Positions 8,983-17,195 of a DNA stretch of 64,000 nt are shown here, in pieces. The stretch's first letter is position 1, and each line of letters begins with the position of its first letter. The notes below the pieces were generated by a model. That model saw only the letters and a program-made list of their open reading frames with translations, was not told the DNA's origin and searched no databases. This DNA is from an uncultured Microbacterium sp. (GTDB lineage Bacteria > Actinomycetota > Actinomycetes > Actinomycetales > Microbacteriaceae), in the NCBI RefSeq assembly GCF_947488465.1, contig NZ_CANKZA010000006.1:1-64000 (forward strand), written 5' to 3'. The translations under genes and the position numbers were made by a program.

Positions 8983-9765
8983 TCAGCAGTATATCGCCGC
9001 GTGTATCCGCTCGAACGTCTCCCGCCCGGCGGCGATGACCATCTCGCGCCCGGGACGCCCGGCCGGCTCGCCACCGAGCACGCCGTCAGCCTCAGTCACG
9101 AGCAGCCCACCCGCTGCGTGGTCCCAGGGGTGCAGGTTCTTCTCGAAGTATCCGTCAAGCCGCCCCGCGGCGACGTAGGCGAGGTCGAGCGACGCGGCGC
9201 CGGCGCGGCGCAAGTCACGTGCGAACGGCATGACTGCGCGCACGCGTGTCAGGTCACCCTCGTGCTGGGCCGGGTCGTATCCGAACCCGGTAGCGAGCAG
9301 CGCGCCGGCGGGCGACGGCGTCGAGACATGCAACCGCGTGCTTCCGAGCCACGCGCCCTCCCCGCGCGCGCCGGTGAAGGTCTCCCCCGTCGCAGGATTG
9401 TGGACGACACCGACCTCCGGCATCCATGCATCGGGCGTCGGTTCGCCGGTGACCGCGGCGATACTGACCGCGTAGTGCGGAATACCGTAGGAGTAGTTGA
9501 CGGTGCCGTCGATCGGATCGACGATCCACGTGACCCCGGAGGTTCCCCGCTCGGCGCCGGACTCTTCGCCGAAGAAGCCGTCCTTCGGGCGCGCCCGGAT
9601 GAGTCGCTCTCGGATGAGGGCTTCGACCTCGCGATCGGCTTCGGTGACGATGTCGGCGAGCGACGATTTGGATGCCGCGATCGTCACCCCGTCTGCGCGG
9701 CGCCGGCGAGCCAGCTCTCCGGCTTCGCGCGCGATCTCTTCGGCCAACGTCAGAAGCTCCTGCAT
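8983..9765 (-). CDS. inositol monophosphatase family protein
   Basis: A 260-residue Mg2+/Li+-dependent phosphatase of the IMPase/FIG superfamily. The metal-binding motifs are present: EESGAE near residue 68, WIVDPIDGTVNY near 80-91, and WDHAAGG near 215. Candidate substrates are inositol-1-phosphate, histidinol phosphate or related sugar phosphates; the sequence does not decide. ATG 9765 lies 6 nt after TAGCGT, indicating a leaderless transcript. The gene faces the oxidoreductase remnant at 9797 across a short shared promoter region. Confidence 0.92.
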   Translation of the reverse strand: MQELLTLAEEIAREAGELARRRRADGVTIAASKSSLADIVTEADREVEALIRERLIRARPKDGFFGEESGAERGTSGVTWIVDPIDGTVNYSYGIPHYAVSIAAVTGEPTPDAWMPEVGVVHNPATGETFTGARGEGAWLGSTRLHVSTPSPAGALLATGFGYDPAQHEGDLTRVRAVMPFARDLRRAGAASLDLAYVAAGRLDGYFEKNLHPWDHAAGGLLVTEADGVLGGEPAGRPGREMVIAAGRETFERIHAAIYC

Positions 9766-9796
9766 CCCTCCACGCTACGCGCACTACCGTGGGCTC

Positions 9797-9874
9797 ATGA
9801 GCGAGATCTACGACGCCGTGATCGTCGGCGGCGGCCACAACGCCGCCATGGCGGCGCTCGAGCTCCTCGGCTGA
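9797..9874 (+). pseudogene. remnant of a CrtI/phytoene-dehydrogenase-like FAD oxidoreductase
   Basis: Only 25 codons remain: MSEIYDAVIVGGGHNA, a typical N-terminal dinucleotide-binding start of this family (normally about 500 residues), followed by AMAALELLG and a stop. The C-termini of these enzymes commonly end in a Gly-His/Arg-Asn-Ala-Ala helix, so the remnant looks like the two ends of the gene joined at the repeated GHNA-coding stretch. TACCGT 6 nt before the ATG suggests that the promoter survives. A palindromic element follows 22 nt downstream. Confidence 0.7.
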
Positions 9875-9896
9875 GGCGTCGGCCGGCGGCGTTGCG

Positions 9897-9950
9897 GGCA
9901 CAATCTGTCGCCACGGCGGGAGGGTGGCGACAGATGATGCCCGTTGTGCC
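9897..9950. repeat. palindromic element next to the oxidoreductase remnant
   Basis: Perfect 12-nt arms ATCTGTCGCCAC (9903-9914) and GTGGCGACAGAT (9924-9935) around a 9-nt loop. The outer heptamers GGCACAA (9897-9903) and TTGTGCC (9944-9950) also pair, with an 8-nt bulge on the right side. It sits between the remnant and the 3' end of the next minus-strand gene and could act as a terminator for either, although no T-run follows. Confidence 0.7.
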
Positions 9951-9953
9951 GGA

Positions 9954-10808
9954 TCAGCCGCGCTGCGGTGGGAGGGGAGGCGGGGGCGGGAAACCCTCGT
10001 ATCCCGAACGCGGAGCGTCAGTGGACTTGTCGGGCGCCGCGTAGGTGGGCTGTCCGGTGTAGTAGGCGTTCCAGTCGGGGGTCACTCCGTCCGGCAGGAC
10101 CGGCAACGGGGTCACGCCGTCGGCGTAGGTCGGCCACTGAGCGATCGCTGACGGGGCAGCGTAGGCCACCGGAGCCTCCGGGCGCGGCTTCTTGGGCGCG
10201 AACAAGGCGTTGACGAGGGGTACGAGCGCAGTTCCGACCGCGGCGAGGATCGCGAGCGCGACGACGACCCGCCAGTAAATCGCACGGAAGTTCACGTCCT
10301 GAGAAAGCAGGAGCGGCAGGACCAGCATGACGGCGAGGATCACGACCAGCCCGATCGTGACGTAGGTGACGATCGTCGTGAACGTCGTTTCGTAGCGCTG
10401 GTGTGCCTTCAGGTAGAGCCGCACGTGCAGAAGCGCGCCCTGCAAGATCAGGGCGATCAGGATGAAGCGAAAGAAGCGGTCGCCACCGAACCCGTAGTAG
10501 TAGTCGGAGGGGTCGGGCATCCAGATCAGGACGGCGCCGATCAGGAGGATCGCGACCCACGTGATCATGCTCGCGAGGGTCAGCCAGTCCGGTCGGCGCG
10601 GAGCCATGTTCGCCTCGGCGATCGCGACGCCGGCGAAGCCCGCCAGCAACAGGATCGTCAGAAACGCCTTTCCGACCATCCCGTTCGCATCACCGACGAG
10701 CACCCAGATGACACAGACGATGGCAGCCGCGATGAGGGCTCCGATGGCCACCCAGAGCGCCGCACGCATGATCCTGTTGGTCGGCGGCGACGTGATCTGC
10801 TCGGTCAT
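9954..10808 (-). CDS. multi-spanning membrane protein with proline-rich tail
   Basis: A 284-residue protein of unknown function. About six hydrophobic segments fill residues 15-215 (for example MRAALWVAIGALIAAAIVCV and IGLVVILAVMLVLPLLL). A soluble C-terminal tail of about 65 residues ends in FPPPPPLPPQRG and is rich in Ala, Pro and Tyr. The ATG at 10808 is preceded by GAGGAGGA at good spacing; an earlier in-frame start lacks such a site. No transporter or enzyme motif is visible. Confidence 0.75.
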   Translation of the reverse strand: MTEQITSPPTNRIMRAALWVAIGALIAAAIVCVIWVLVGDANGMVGKAFLTILLLAGFAGVAIAEANMAPRRPDWLTLASMITWVAILLIGAVLIWMPDPSDYYYGFGGDRFFRFILIALILQGALLHVRLYLKAHQRYETTFTTIVTYVTIGLVVILAVMLVLPLLLSQDVNFRAIYWRVVVALAILAAVGTALVPLVNALFAPKKPRPEAPVAYAAPSAIAQWPTYADGVTPLPVLPDGVTPDWNAYYTGQPTYAAPDKSTDAPRSGYEGFPPPPPLPPQRG

Positions 10809-10864
10809 CGTGGGATCCTCCTCGGGTGTGGCCTGTGGCCCCCATCCTGGCATGCACGACCGGT

Positions 10865-10898
10865 GGAAACGAGGAAGCGCCCCACGTGGGCGCGCTTC
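10865..10898 (-). terminator. probable terminator downstream of tRNA-Tyr
   Basis: On the minus strand GAAGCGC-G-CCC-ACGT-GGG-GCGCTTC forms a ten-pair stem with a single bulged G and a four-base loop, followed by CTCGTTT. The tail is short of T residues, but position just after tRNA-Tyr supports a terminator role. Confidence 0.65.
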
Positions 10899-10908
10899 GT
10901 TCGGTGAG

Positions 10909-10990
10909 TGGCGAGTGAGGGATTCGAACCCCCGAAGTCGATGACAGCTGAGTTACAATCAGATCCCTTTGGCCGCTTGGGTAACTCGCC
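10909..10990 (-). tRNA. tRNA-Tyr (GTA)
   Basis: An 82-nt class II tRNA with acceptor GGCGAGT/ACTCGCC, anticodon GTA in the loop TTGTAAC, a long variable arm (about CTGTCATCGACTTCG), T-arm GGGGG-TTCGAAT-CCCTC and discriminator A. It reads both tyrosine codons. Confidence 0.94.
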
Positions 10991-11078
10991 AGGTGCGCAC
11001 CCGCCCGGCTTTTCCAGTCGATCGGAGGCGCGATCAATTATCTTACCCGTCCGCGCCCCGTCCGAAAAACCGGCGTCG

Positions 11079-11564
11079 CTACACGGCCGAGATGACGCGT
11101 CCCACGAAGCTCTCCACGCGCCGTCGCGTTCCGTCGATTCGGCGGTCGACGCTTGCACGGATCTCGCTGGGTGCGAGCGGTGCCGCCAGTCGAACGTTCT
11201 CATGACAGCCCAGATCGGCACACATATAGGTGCCGACGCTGTCGCCGTGACTCCCGGCATCCCCCGCCCGTCGAGCCGTGAACAGCGCGACCTGGTTTCC
11301 CGGTTGCACCGTGTGGCAGATGTTGCACATCGCCGAGTGCGAACGCGCGCCGCTCGCGGCTCGCACGACGATCCCGATCGCCGCACCGTCCTGTTCGATC
11401 ACGATGTAGCCGCGCCCGTGAGCGGCGGGATCCTGCCACGCCAGGAAATCGAGGTGGTCCCAGTCGGCCAGCACAAAGGACATGGGCACGGCGAGGTGTG
11501 CCCGCTCGTCGCCGGTCGCGTTCACGAGCGTCGAGCGCACCTGGTCTTCGGTGAGCGGCTGCAT
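11079..11564 (-). CDS. FBP domain (treble-clef zinc-finger) protein
   Basis: A 161-residue protein with the layout of actinobacterial FBP-domain proteins, named after the C-terminal part of fibronectin-binding/EF-G-binding proteins. Two cysteine pairs, CNIC near residue 93 and CADLGC near 127, would form the zinc site. Some relatives protect ribosomes or bind EF-G; that is family knowledge, not shown here. TAGACT lies 6 nt before the ATG at 11564, so the mRNA is probably leaderless. Confidence 0.8.
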   Translation of the reverse strand: MQPLTEDQVRSTLVNATGDERAHLAVPMSFVLADWDHLDFLAWQDPAAHGRGYIVIEQDGAAIGIVVRAASGARSHSAMCNICHTVQPGNQVALFTARRAGDAGSHGDSVGTYMCADLGCHENVRLAAPLAPSEIRASVDRRIDGTRRRVESFVGRVISAV

Positions 11565-11680
11565 CCCGCCAGTCTATGAAGCCACGGTTCCTCGATACGC
11601 TCATCAATACGGCGAACCCCGCACCCTCTTGATCGCCAGACGCCGCGCACTTCGCCGCGCCCGTCGAGTAAATTGGGCGC

Positions 11681-12169
11681 ATGGCTGACTCTTCTTTCGA
11701 CATCGTCTCCAAGATCGACCGTCAGGAGGCCGACAACGCGCTCAACCAAGCCCGCAAAGAGGTCGAGCAGCGTTACGACTTCAAGGGCACCGACGCCGAT
11801 ATCGCCTGGAGTGGTGATGCGATCGTCATCAAGGCCAACAGCGAAGAGCGCGCGAAGGCTGTCCTTGACGTCTTCCAGTCGAAGCTCATCAAGCGCGGCA
11901 TCTCGCTGAAGAGCCTCGAGACCGGCGACCCGGTGGTCGGGTCGAAGGAGTACCGGATCACGTCGACTCTCAAAGAGGGGATCTCGTCGGAGAACGCGAA
12001 GAAAATCAGCAAGATCCTGCGCGACGAGGGTCCCAAGTCGGTGAAGTCGCAAATCCAGGGTGACGAGCTCCGCGTGCAGTCCAAGTCGCGCGACGACTTG
12101 CAGGAGGTTCAGCGCCTCCTCAAGGCGGCCGACCTCGATCTCGATCTGCAGTTCGTCAACTACCGTTAG
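11681..12169 (+). CDS. YajQ family nucleotide-binding protein (UPF0234)
   Basis: A 162-residue protein matching the whole YajQ family (about 160-165 residues): [13 protein letters not shown] at the N-terminus, RYDFKG near 30, [11 protein letters not shown] in the middle and [10 protein letters not shown] at the C-terminus. Members have two ferredoxin-like domains and bind nucleotides; one homologue is a c-di-GMP effector. TAAATT ends 6 nt before the ATG, so it is probably leaderless. It converges on the arsR-like gene with no clear terminator between. Confidence 0.95.
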   Translation: MADSSFDIVSKIDRQEADNALNQARKEVEQRYDFKGTDADIAWSGDAIVIKANSEERAKAVLDVFQSKLIKRGISLKSLETGDPVVGSKEYRITSTLKEGISSENAKKISKILRDEGPKSVKSQIQGDELRVQSKSRDDLQEVQRLLKAADLDLDLQFVNYR

Positions 12170-12238
12170 AATGACGGGCTGACCTGGGTTTTCCTCTCTC
12201 ACCCCGCAACGAATCCGCAGAATCCGCCACGGCGACCG

Positions 12239-12589
12239 TCAACTGCCACCGAAGAAGGTCGCGACGCGATCGAGCGATCCGGGTACCAGCGCGTAGTACG
12301 CCCAGGTCGCACGCTTGCTCCGCGTCAAGAAACCGGCGGCAGTCAGCACCTTCAGATGGTGCGACACCGTGGGCTGACTCAGACCCACCGGTTCGATCAA
12401 GTCACAAACGCAGGCTTCCTGGTTTTCGGATGCCGCCACGATCGACAGCAACCGCAGGCGTGCGGGATCGGCCAACGCCTTCATCGTGAGCGCCATCGAT
12501 TCCGCTTCGGCCGCCGCGATCGGTTCCCGGACGAGCGGCGCGCAACATTCCGCCGCGCGGACATCGGTGACAGCAAGAACAGGGGCCAT
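12239..12589 (-). CDS. ArsR family metalloregulator, As(III)-type
   Basis: A 116-residue winged-helix repressor. The recognition helix region is VGLSQPTVSHHLKVL (about 68-82). Cysteines lie as a pair at 15-16 (AECCAP) and at 60 and 62 (ACVCDL). A Cys15/Cys16 plus one later cysteine site is known to bind As(III) in Corynebacterium glutamicum ArsR, so an arsenite sensor is the best guess. TAGCAT 6 nt before the ATG gives a leaderless start. Divergent from the arsO-like flavoprotein, its likely target. Confidence 0.85.
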   Translation of the reverse strand: MAPVLAVTDVRAAECCAPLVREPIAAAEAESMALTMKALADPARLRLLSIVAASENQEACVCDLIEPVGLSQPTVSHHLKVLTAAGFLTRSKRATWAYYALVPGSLDRVATFFGGS

Positions 12590-12676
12590 CCATCGATGCT
12601 AGTCGATATTGACAGTCATCGATAGACAGGAGATCATGAATCTCGCACACGGTCGACATCTTCTGGAGGACCCGAC
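12590..12676. promoter_or_regulatory. divergent arsR/arsO control region
   Basis: Three ATCGAT-type boxes (12592-12597, 12603-12608 partial, 12618-12623) form imperfect inverted repeats around a TTGACA (12609-12614) that could be the -35 of the rightward gene. On the minus strand TAGCAT (12601-12596) serves the regulator. The overlap of repeats and promoter fits autoregulation by an ArsR repressor. Confidence 0.5.
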
Positions 12677-14005
12677 ATGACGCTGCTCGATCTCACTCCT
12701 CGCGTTGCCGCGAACGACCGAATGACGACGTTGCCGGTCGCCATCATCGGCGCGGGTCCCATCGGTCTCGCGGCGGCCGCGAACCTGGTCGAGCGCGGCA
12801 TTGATTTCGTCGTCTTCGAGGCCGGCGACACGGTCGCAGCGAGCGTACGCGCGTGGGGGCACACCCGGCTCTTCTCCCCCTGGAAGCATCTGGTCGATCC
12901 GGCATCCCTCCGCCTTCTCGAAGCCACGGGCTGGGAGCTCCCCGATCCCGAGCGGGCGCCCAGCGGCACCGAGTTCGTCGAGAAGTACGTCGCGCCACTG
13001 GCCCAGCTCGATCAGATCGCGTCGCGGGTGCGCACCGGAGTCACCGTGACCGGCGTGAGTCGCGACGGCATGGACCGCACACGTACCCGCGCGCGTTCGG
13101 CCACACCGTTCGCGTTGCGCGTGCGCACGAGCGACGGCGGCGGCGGCGGCGGCGAGGAAGACGTACTCGCGCGGGCGGTCATCGATGCGTCCGGGACCTA
13201 CCGCACACCGAACTCGCTCGCCTCGAGCGGGCTGGAGCTCCTCGGACTGTCCGACATCGCCGATCGTGTCACACTCGCGCTACCCGATGTCCTCGGCCGC
13301 GACCGCACCCTTTTCGCGGGCCGACACGTCACCGTCGTCGGCGCGGGGCACTCTGCTGCCAACACGCTGCTGGCCCTCGTGAAACTGGCACGCGAAGAAG
13401 CGGGGACGACCGTCACGTGGCTCATCCGCAACGCCAGCGCCGTCCGCGTGTCGGCCTCCCCTGACGACGGACTCATCGGTCGCGCGCACCTGGGGAGCCG
13501 CGTCGATCGCGCCGTCGAGCGGGGCGACATCGCTCTCGTCGACGGCTTCGAAATCATCCGCGCGCGACGTTCGGAGCGCGGCGTCGAGCTCGTCGGCCAC
13601 CGCCACGGTGAGGTCGTCACGCACGCGACCGACATCGTCGTGAATGCGACCGGTTTCCGACCGGACCTCAGCATCCTGCGCGAGATCCGCATCGAACTGG
13701 ACGAGATCGTCGAGGCTCCGAAGCGCCTTGCGCCGCTCATCGATCCCAACGTGCACTCCTGCGGCACCGTCGAACCCCACGGGTTCCGCGAGCTCACCCA
13801 CCCGGAGAACGGATTCTTCATCGTCGGGATGAAGTCATACGGGCGGGCGCCTACGTTCCTTCTCGCCACCGGCTACGAGCAAGTGCGATCAGTTGCCGCG
13901 TGGCTCGCCGGCGACATGACCTCCGCCGAGATGGTCGAGTTGGTTCTCCCCGCGACGGGCGTCTGCTCCACCGATGTCGGCGGCGGAGGCGGATGCTGTT
14001 CGTGA
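12677..14005 (+). CDS. ArsO-like FAD/NAD(P)H flavoprotein monooxygenase
   Basis: A 442-residue protein with an N-terminal FAD fold (IIGAGPIGLAAA near 24-35), a second dinucleotide fold (VVGAGHSAANTLLAL near 218-232) and the NATGFRPDL motif near 318. This is the layout of flavin monooxygenases and of ArsO, a flavoprotein found in ars operons. The extreme C-terminus, TGVCSTDVGGGGGCCS, ends in a Gly-rich segment with three cysteines that could bind metalloid. Ribosome site GGAGG lies 8 nt before the ATG. Neither an arsenite pump (acr3/arsB) nor arsC accompanies it here. Function is inferred from the divergent ArsR. Confidence 0.75.
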   Translation: MTLLDLTPRVAANDRMTTLPVAIIGAGPIGLAAAANLVERGIDFVVFEAGDTVAASVRAWGHTRLFSPWKHLVDPASLRLLEATGWELPDPERAPSGTEFVEKYVAPLAQLDQIASRVRTGVTVTGVSRDGMDRTRTRARSATPFALRVRTSDGGGGGGEEDVLARAVIDASGTYRTPNSLASSGLELLGLSDIADRVTLALPDVLGRDRTLFAGRHVTVVGAGHSAANTLLALVKLAREEAGTTVTWLIRNASAVRVSASPDDGLIGRAHLGSRVDRAVERGDIALVDGFEIIRARRSERGVELVGHRHGEVVTHATDIVVNATGFRPDLSILREIRIELDEIVEAPKRLAPLIDPNVHSCGTVEPHGFRELTHPENGFFIVGMKSYGRAPTFLLATGYEQVRSVAAWLAGDMTSAEMVELVLPATGVCSTDVGGGGGCCS

Positions 14006-14009
14006 GTGG

Positions 14010-14468
14010 TCAGCGCGCGGACGCGAGCTTCGACGTGCGTACGCTCGGCACCAGCACCGGCGTGCGTGCCTTGTACGCCTGATAGTCCGGGTCCTCGCCC
14101 CATCGGGCGTCAGCGCGCTTCTCCAGCAACGGGATGCCGCTGACTCGCGTGAGCAGCAGGATCACGAAGATCGGCGAGAGCAGGGTGACCCACTGCCACC
14201 CGGTCGCTGCCGGGAGAGCAACGAACGCGACGCCGATCCAGACGAGGATCTCGCCGAAGTAGTTCGGATGCCGGGACCACGCCCAGACGCCGCTCTGGAT
14301 GAAGCGGCCCTTCTGCGCCGGGTCCCGACGGAATGCGTTCTTCTGCGCGTCGGCGACGATCTCCAGCACGATCCCGAGGAGCCAGACGATCGCGCCGATC
14401 AGCATCCAGACGTCTGCCGCGGGGCGCGCTTCGGCCGTGATCCCCACCCACGATGCCGGCGCGATCAA
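14010..14468 (-). CDS. DUF1295 / steroid-reductase-like membrane protein, N-terminally truncated
   Basis: A 152-residue membrane protein with the family core GRFIQSGVWAWSRHPNYFGE near 55-74 and two or three hydrophobic segments. DUF1295 proteins are usually about 260 residues, so roughly the first 100 are missing. The reading frame upstream of the TTG start (overlapping the previous stop as TTGA) does not encode them. It may be a degraded gene or a shortened working one. Convergent with the arsO-like gene, 4 nt away. Confidence 0.7.
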   Translation of the reverse strand: MIAPASWVGITAEARPAADVWMLIGAIVWLLGIVLEIVADAQKNAFRRDPAQKGRFIQSGVWAWSRHPNYFGEILVWIGVAFVALPAATGWQWVTLLSPIFVILLLTRVSGIPLLEKRADARWGEDPDYQAYKARTPVLVPSVRTSKLASAR

Positions 14469-14806
14469 CGGGCCAGCGCGTCCCAGACGACCTCGACGGC
14501 CTGCGGGTCGCTCACCGAGACGCGCGCAGGAAGGCGCATGCCGGGTTGCGGCGGCATCCGGCTGTCGAAGACCAGCAATTGCTCGAGGGCAGTCGGCGGG
14601 ATGCCCGGGCCTTCGACGGAGAGGCCGACCCGATACTCGCGGTAGCGACCTCGGCCGGACGGATCCACGATCGTGACGATCGTCGCCACACCGCGGACCG
14701 CGTCGGCGAGCGGATCGCGCGTCAGCTTCTCCAGCCAGGCTGTTGCCTGCTCGATTTCGGACTCTTCATATTCTTCGGAGTCGGGGACGTCACCGGGCAA
14801 GAGCAC
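14465..14806 (-). CDS. hypothetical protein
   Basis: A 113-residue soluble, acidic protein with no recognised domain. The N-terminal part is rich in Glu (DSEEYEESEIEQATAW), followed by likely beta strands (GVATIVTIVDPSGRGRYREY). The GTG start lies within the end of the upstream hydrolase gene and its stop overlaps the next gene, so it looks like a coupled member of the 15758-14010 run. Confidence 0.65.
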   Translation of the reverse strand: MLLPGDVPDSEEYEESEIEQATAWLEKLTRDPLADAVRGVATIVTIVDPSGRGRYREYRVGLSVEGPGIPPTALEQLLVFDSRMPPQPGMRLPARVSVSDPQAVEVVWDALAR

Positions 14807-15758
14807 CTCCGGTCAGCCATCTGCGGAGCGCGCGGTACGCGCTCGCTCGGGGCTCGGGAGCGGACAGGAAAATGTCGTGAATGGCGCCTTCGACGCGCGC
14901 GAGCGTGACATCGGCGCCGAGCTTCGTCGCCGCTCTGGCGATGTCGTCGACGACGAGCACATTGTCGGACGAGACCGCCTCGGGCGACCAGGCGAGGGGG
15001 TTCGACCCCCGTGACGACAGCAGTACCAGCACCGGGCAGTCGATATCGAGCCCCGATGCGACGCGGGCATGCCCGGCGATGATCGCCGCCAACCATCCCG
15101 GATGCGTCGGGAACCCCCGCTCGGGTCGCCAGCCGTCGGGCGCCTCGGGGAGCGATCCGAGCTCGCGCTGCGCGCGGGTGTAGAACCCGAAGTCGACGGC
15201 CGGATGAGCGCCGAGCGGATCGAAGCGGGCGCGCGCCTGGACGATCGGGGCGAGCGCCTGCCGGGCCAAGGCTCCCGTCTGCAACTCGAGCCACGGACTG
15301 TTCAACACGACGGCCGACACGACACCCGGGTGACGCGCCGCCCACAGTGACAGCGTCAATCCACCCGTGGAATGTCCCAGCAGCACGATGCGTCTCCGCC
15401 CCGATGCCATCGCCTCCAGCGCCGCCGCGATGTCGCCGTCGTACTCATCGAGAGACGAGACATATCCGGGCGGTCGCGTCGGGCGCAGGCTCCGCCCATA
15501 ACCCCGGAGGTCGAGCGCATAGAAACGCGCGCCGAGGTCGTTCCAGAAGTGGGCAAGCTCCGTCTGGAAGAAGTAGTCCGACCAGCCGTGAACATAGAGC
15601 ACATCCACGTCACTGAGGGCGCCGGTGAGCCCTACCCACGCCGCAGGATGCGACCGGACAAGGGTCGCGACGATGGGAACCCCGGCATCCTCCCCCACCT
15701 CCAGCGTCAGCTGTTGGAACGGACGACCCAGAATGTCGGGTGCCCACTCGGATGCCAT
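14790..15758 (-). CDS. alpha/beta hydrolase
   Basis: A 322-residue serine hydrolase of the monoglyceride-lipase-like type. The nucleophile elbow is GHSTGG (about 127-132). The oxyanion region is YVHGWSDY near 55, and the acid and histidine are probably in the VLVLLSSRGSNP and GAIHDIFLS segments near the C-terminus. No signal peptide. TAGGCT 6 nt before the ATG indicates a leaderless transcript. Substrate unknown. Confidence 0.85.
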   Translation of the reverse strand: MASEWAPDILGRPFQQLTLEVGEDAGVPIVATLVRSHPAAWVGLTGALSDVDVLYVHGWSDYFFQTELAHFWNDLGARFYALDLRGYGRSLRPTRPPGYVSSLDEYDGDIAAALEAMASGRRRIVLLGHSTGGLTLSLWAARHPGVVSAVVLNSPWLELQTGALARQALAPIVQARARFDPLGAHPAVDFGFYTRAQRELGSLPEAPDGWRPERGFPTHPGWLAAIIAGHARVASGLDIDCPVLVLLSSRGSNPLAWSPEAVSSDNVLVVDDIARAATKLGADVTLARVEGAIHDIFLSAPEPRASAYRALRRWLTGGALAR

Positions 15759-15797
15759 GCGCTCAGCCTACGGCGCCGCGCGCCCGGCCGGATGCGG

Positions 15798-17171
15798 CTA
15801 CTCGCCGCGCGAGACCCGCACCATTTCGTCACGATCGACGACCTTGACACGCGCGCGCCCGTGCGGTTCTCCGAGCGCGATCTCATGCTGGTCGAGGCGA
15901 TGCCACCCCTCAAGATCAGTCCACGCGACGCCGCGCTCTGTGAGAAGGGCGACGATCGCCTCAGGCGACGGATCTTCGGGTGTCCACCAGGAACCCTGGT
16001 CGTTGATCAGGTGACTGATCGTCTCCATCGCATCGGACTTCGTGTGGCCGATGAGTCCGACCGGCCCACGCTTGATCCAGCCGGTGGCGTAGACGCCGGG
16101 CACCCGTTCGTTCGAGTCCTTGCGGATCGCCTGGCCCTCGTGGTTCGGGATGACGCCGTGCTTCTTGTCGAACGGCACACCGGGCAGCGGCGACCCGAAG
16201 TATCCGACCGCACGGTAGAGCTGCTGAATGGGGACCTCGCGGAACTCCCCCGTTCCCACGACGCCGCCTTCATCGTCCGGTTGCGTGCGCTCGTACACGA
16301 GCGCCGCGACGCGACCGTTCTCGTCGGCCTTCACCTCGATCGGCTTGGCATAGAAATGCAGGTGAAGTCGCCGACGGGCCTCTCCCCCGGCGTTGTTCAC
16401 GCTCGGACGCTGGCGCCACGACTGCAGCACGCGGTCCATCACCATGACCTGCTTGTTCGAGGCGATCGCGGCCTTCGATGCCTCGTCGTAGTCGAAGTCC
16501 TCGTCGTAGACGACCATGTCGACATCGCGGAGCTCGCCGAGTTCGCGTAGCTCGAGCGGAGTGAACTTCACCTGTGCGGGGCCCCGGCGGCCGAACACGT
16601 GCACATCGGTGATCTGCGAAGCCTCGAGTCCGGCGTGGACGTTGTCCGGAATCTCCGTGACGAGAAGGTCTTCGGCGTGCTTGGCCAGCACGCGGGCGAC
16701 GTCGAGAGCGACGTTGCCGTTGCCGATCACCGCGACAGACGTGGCATCGAGCGGCCACTCGCGCGGGAAATCGGGGTGCCCGTCGTACCAGCTGACGAAG
16801 TCGGCCGCGCCGTATGAGCCCACTGCGCCAATACCCGGAATATCGAGATCGGCGTCTTTGATGGCACCGGTCGCGAAGATGACCGCGTTGTAGTGACGTT
16901 TCACGTCATCGAGCGTGATGTCCTCACCGAAGCGCACATTGCCGAAAATCCGGATATCCCCACGGTCGAGGACGTCGCGGAGAGCGTTGATGATGCCCTT
17001 GATGCGCGGGTGGTCGGGCGCCACGCCGTAGCGGACGAGCCCATAGGGCGCGGGAAGCTGATCGAACAGGTCGATCGCGACATCGAACTTGCGCTCAGCC
17101 TTCAGCAGAATATCCGCCGCGTAGATGCCGGCCGGACCGGCGCCGACGATGGCCAGCCGGAGCTTGGTCAT
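15798..17171 (-). CDS. fprA: ferredoxin-NADP+ reductase, FprA/adrenodoxin-reductase type
   Basis: A 457-residue FAD enzyme passing electrons between NADPH and ferredoxin. It has the FAD motif IVGAGPAGIYAAD near residue 7, GLVRYGVAPDHP near 45, the NADP motif VIGNGNVALDVARVL near 150, FGRRGPAQ near 195 and the C-terminal GWIKRGPVGLIGHTKSDA. Length equals mycobacterial FprA. AGGAA precedes the ATG. Transcribed on the same strand as ubiE and the polyprenyl synthase, 24 nt downstream of the latter. Confidence 0.95.
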   Translation of the reverse strand: MTKLRLAIVGAGPAGIYAADILLKAERKFDVAIDLFDQLPAPYGLVRYGVAPDHPRIKGIINALRDVLDRGDIRIFGNVRFGEDITLDDVKRHYNAVIFATGAIKDADLDIPGIGAVGSYGAADFVSWYDGHPDFPREWPLDATSVAVIGNGNVALDVARVLAKHAEDLLVTEIPDNVHAGLEASQITDVHVFGRRGPAQVKFTPLELRELGELRDVDMVVYDEDFDYDEASKAAIASNKQVMVMDRVLQSWRQRPSVNNAGGEARRRLHLHFYAKPIEVKADENGRVAALVYERTQPDDEGGVVGTGEFREVPIQQLYRAVGYFGSPLPGVPFDKKHGVIPNHEGQAIRKDSNERVPGVYATGWIKRGPVGLIGHTKSDAMETISHLINDQGSWWTPEDPSPEAIVALLTERGVAWTDLEGWHRLDQHEIALGEPHGRARVKVVDRDEMVRVSRGE

Positions 17172-17195
17172 GTGGTGTTCCTTTGCGTTGGGGAA

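Noticed and set aside
10909..10990. tRNA-Tyr, tRNA-Met and tRNA-Thr as integration sites with attL/attR repeats
   Set aside because: No duplicated tRNA 3' ends or integrase genes are present in the flanks.
14469..14806. The missing N-terminal half of the DUF1295 protein in the upstream frame
   Set aside because: The codons upstream of the TTG start in that frame translate to a Gly/Arg/Pro-rich run without membrane segments.
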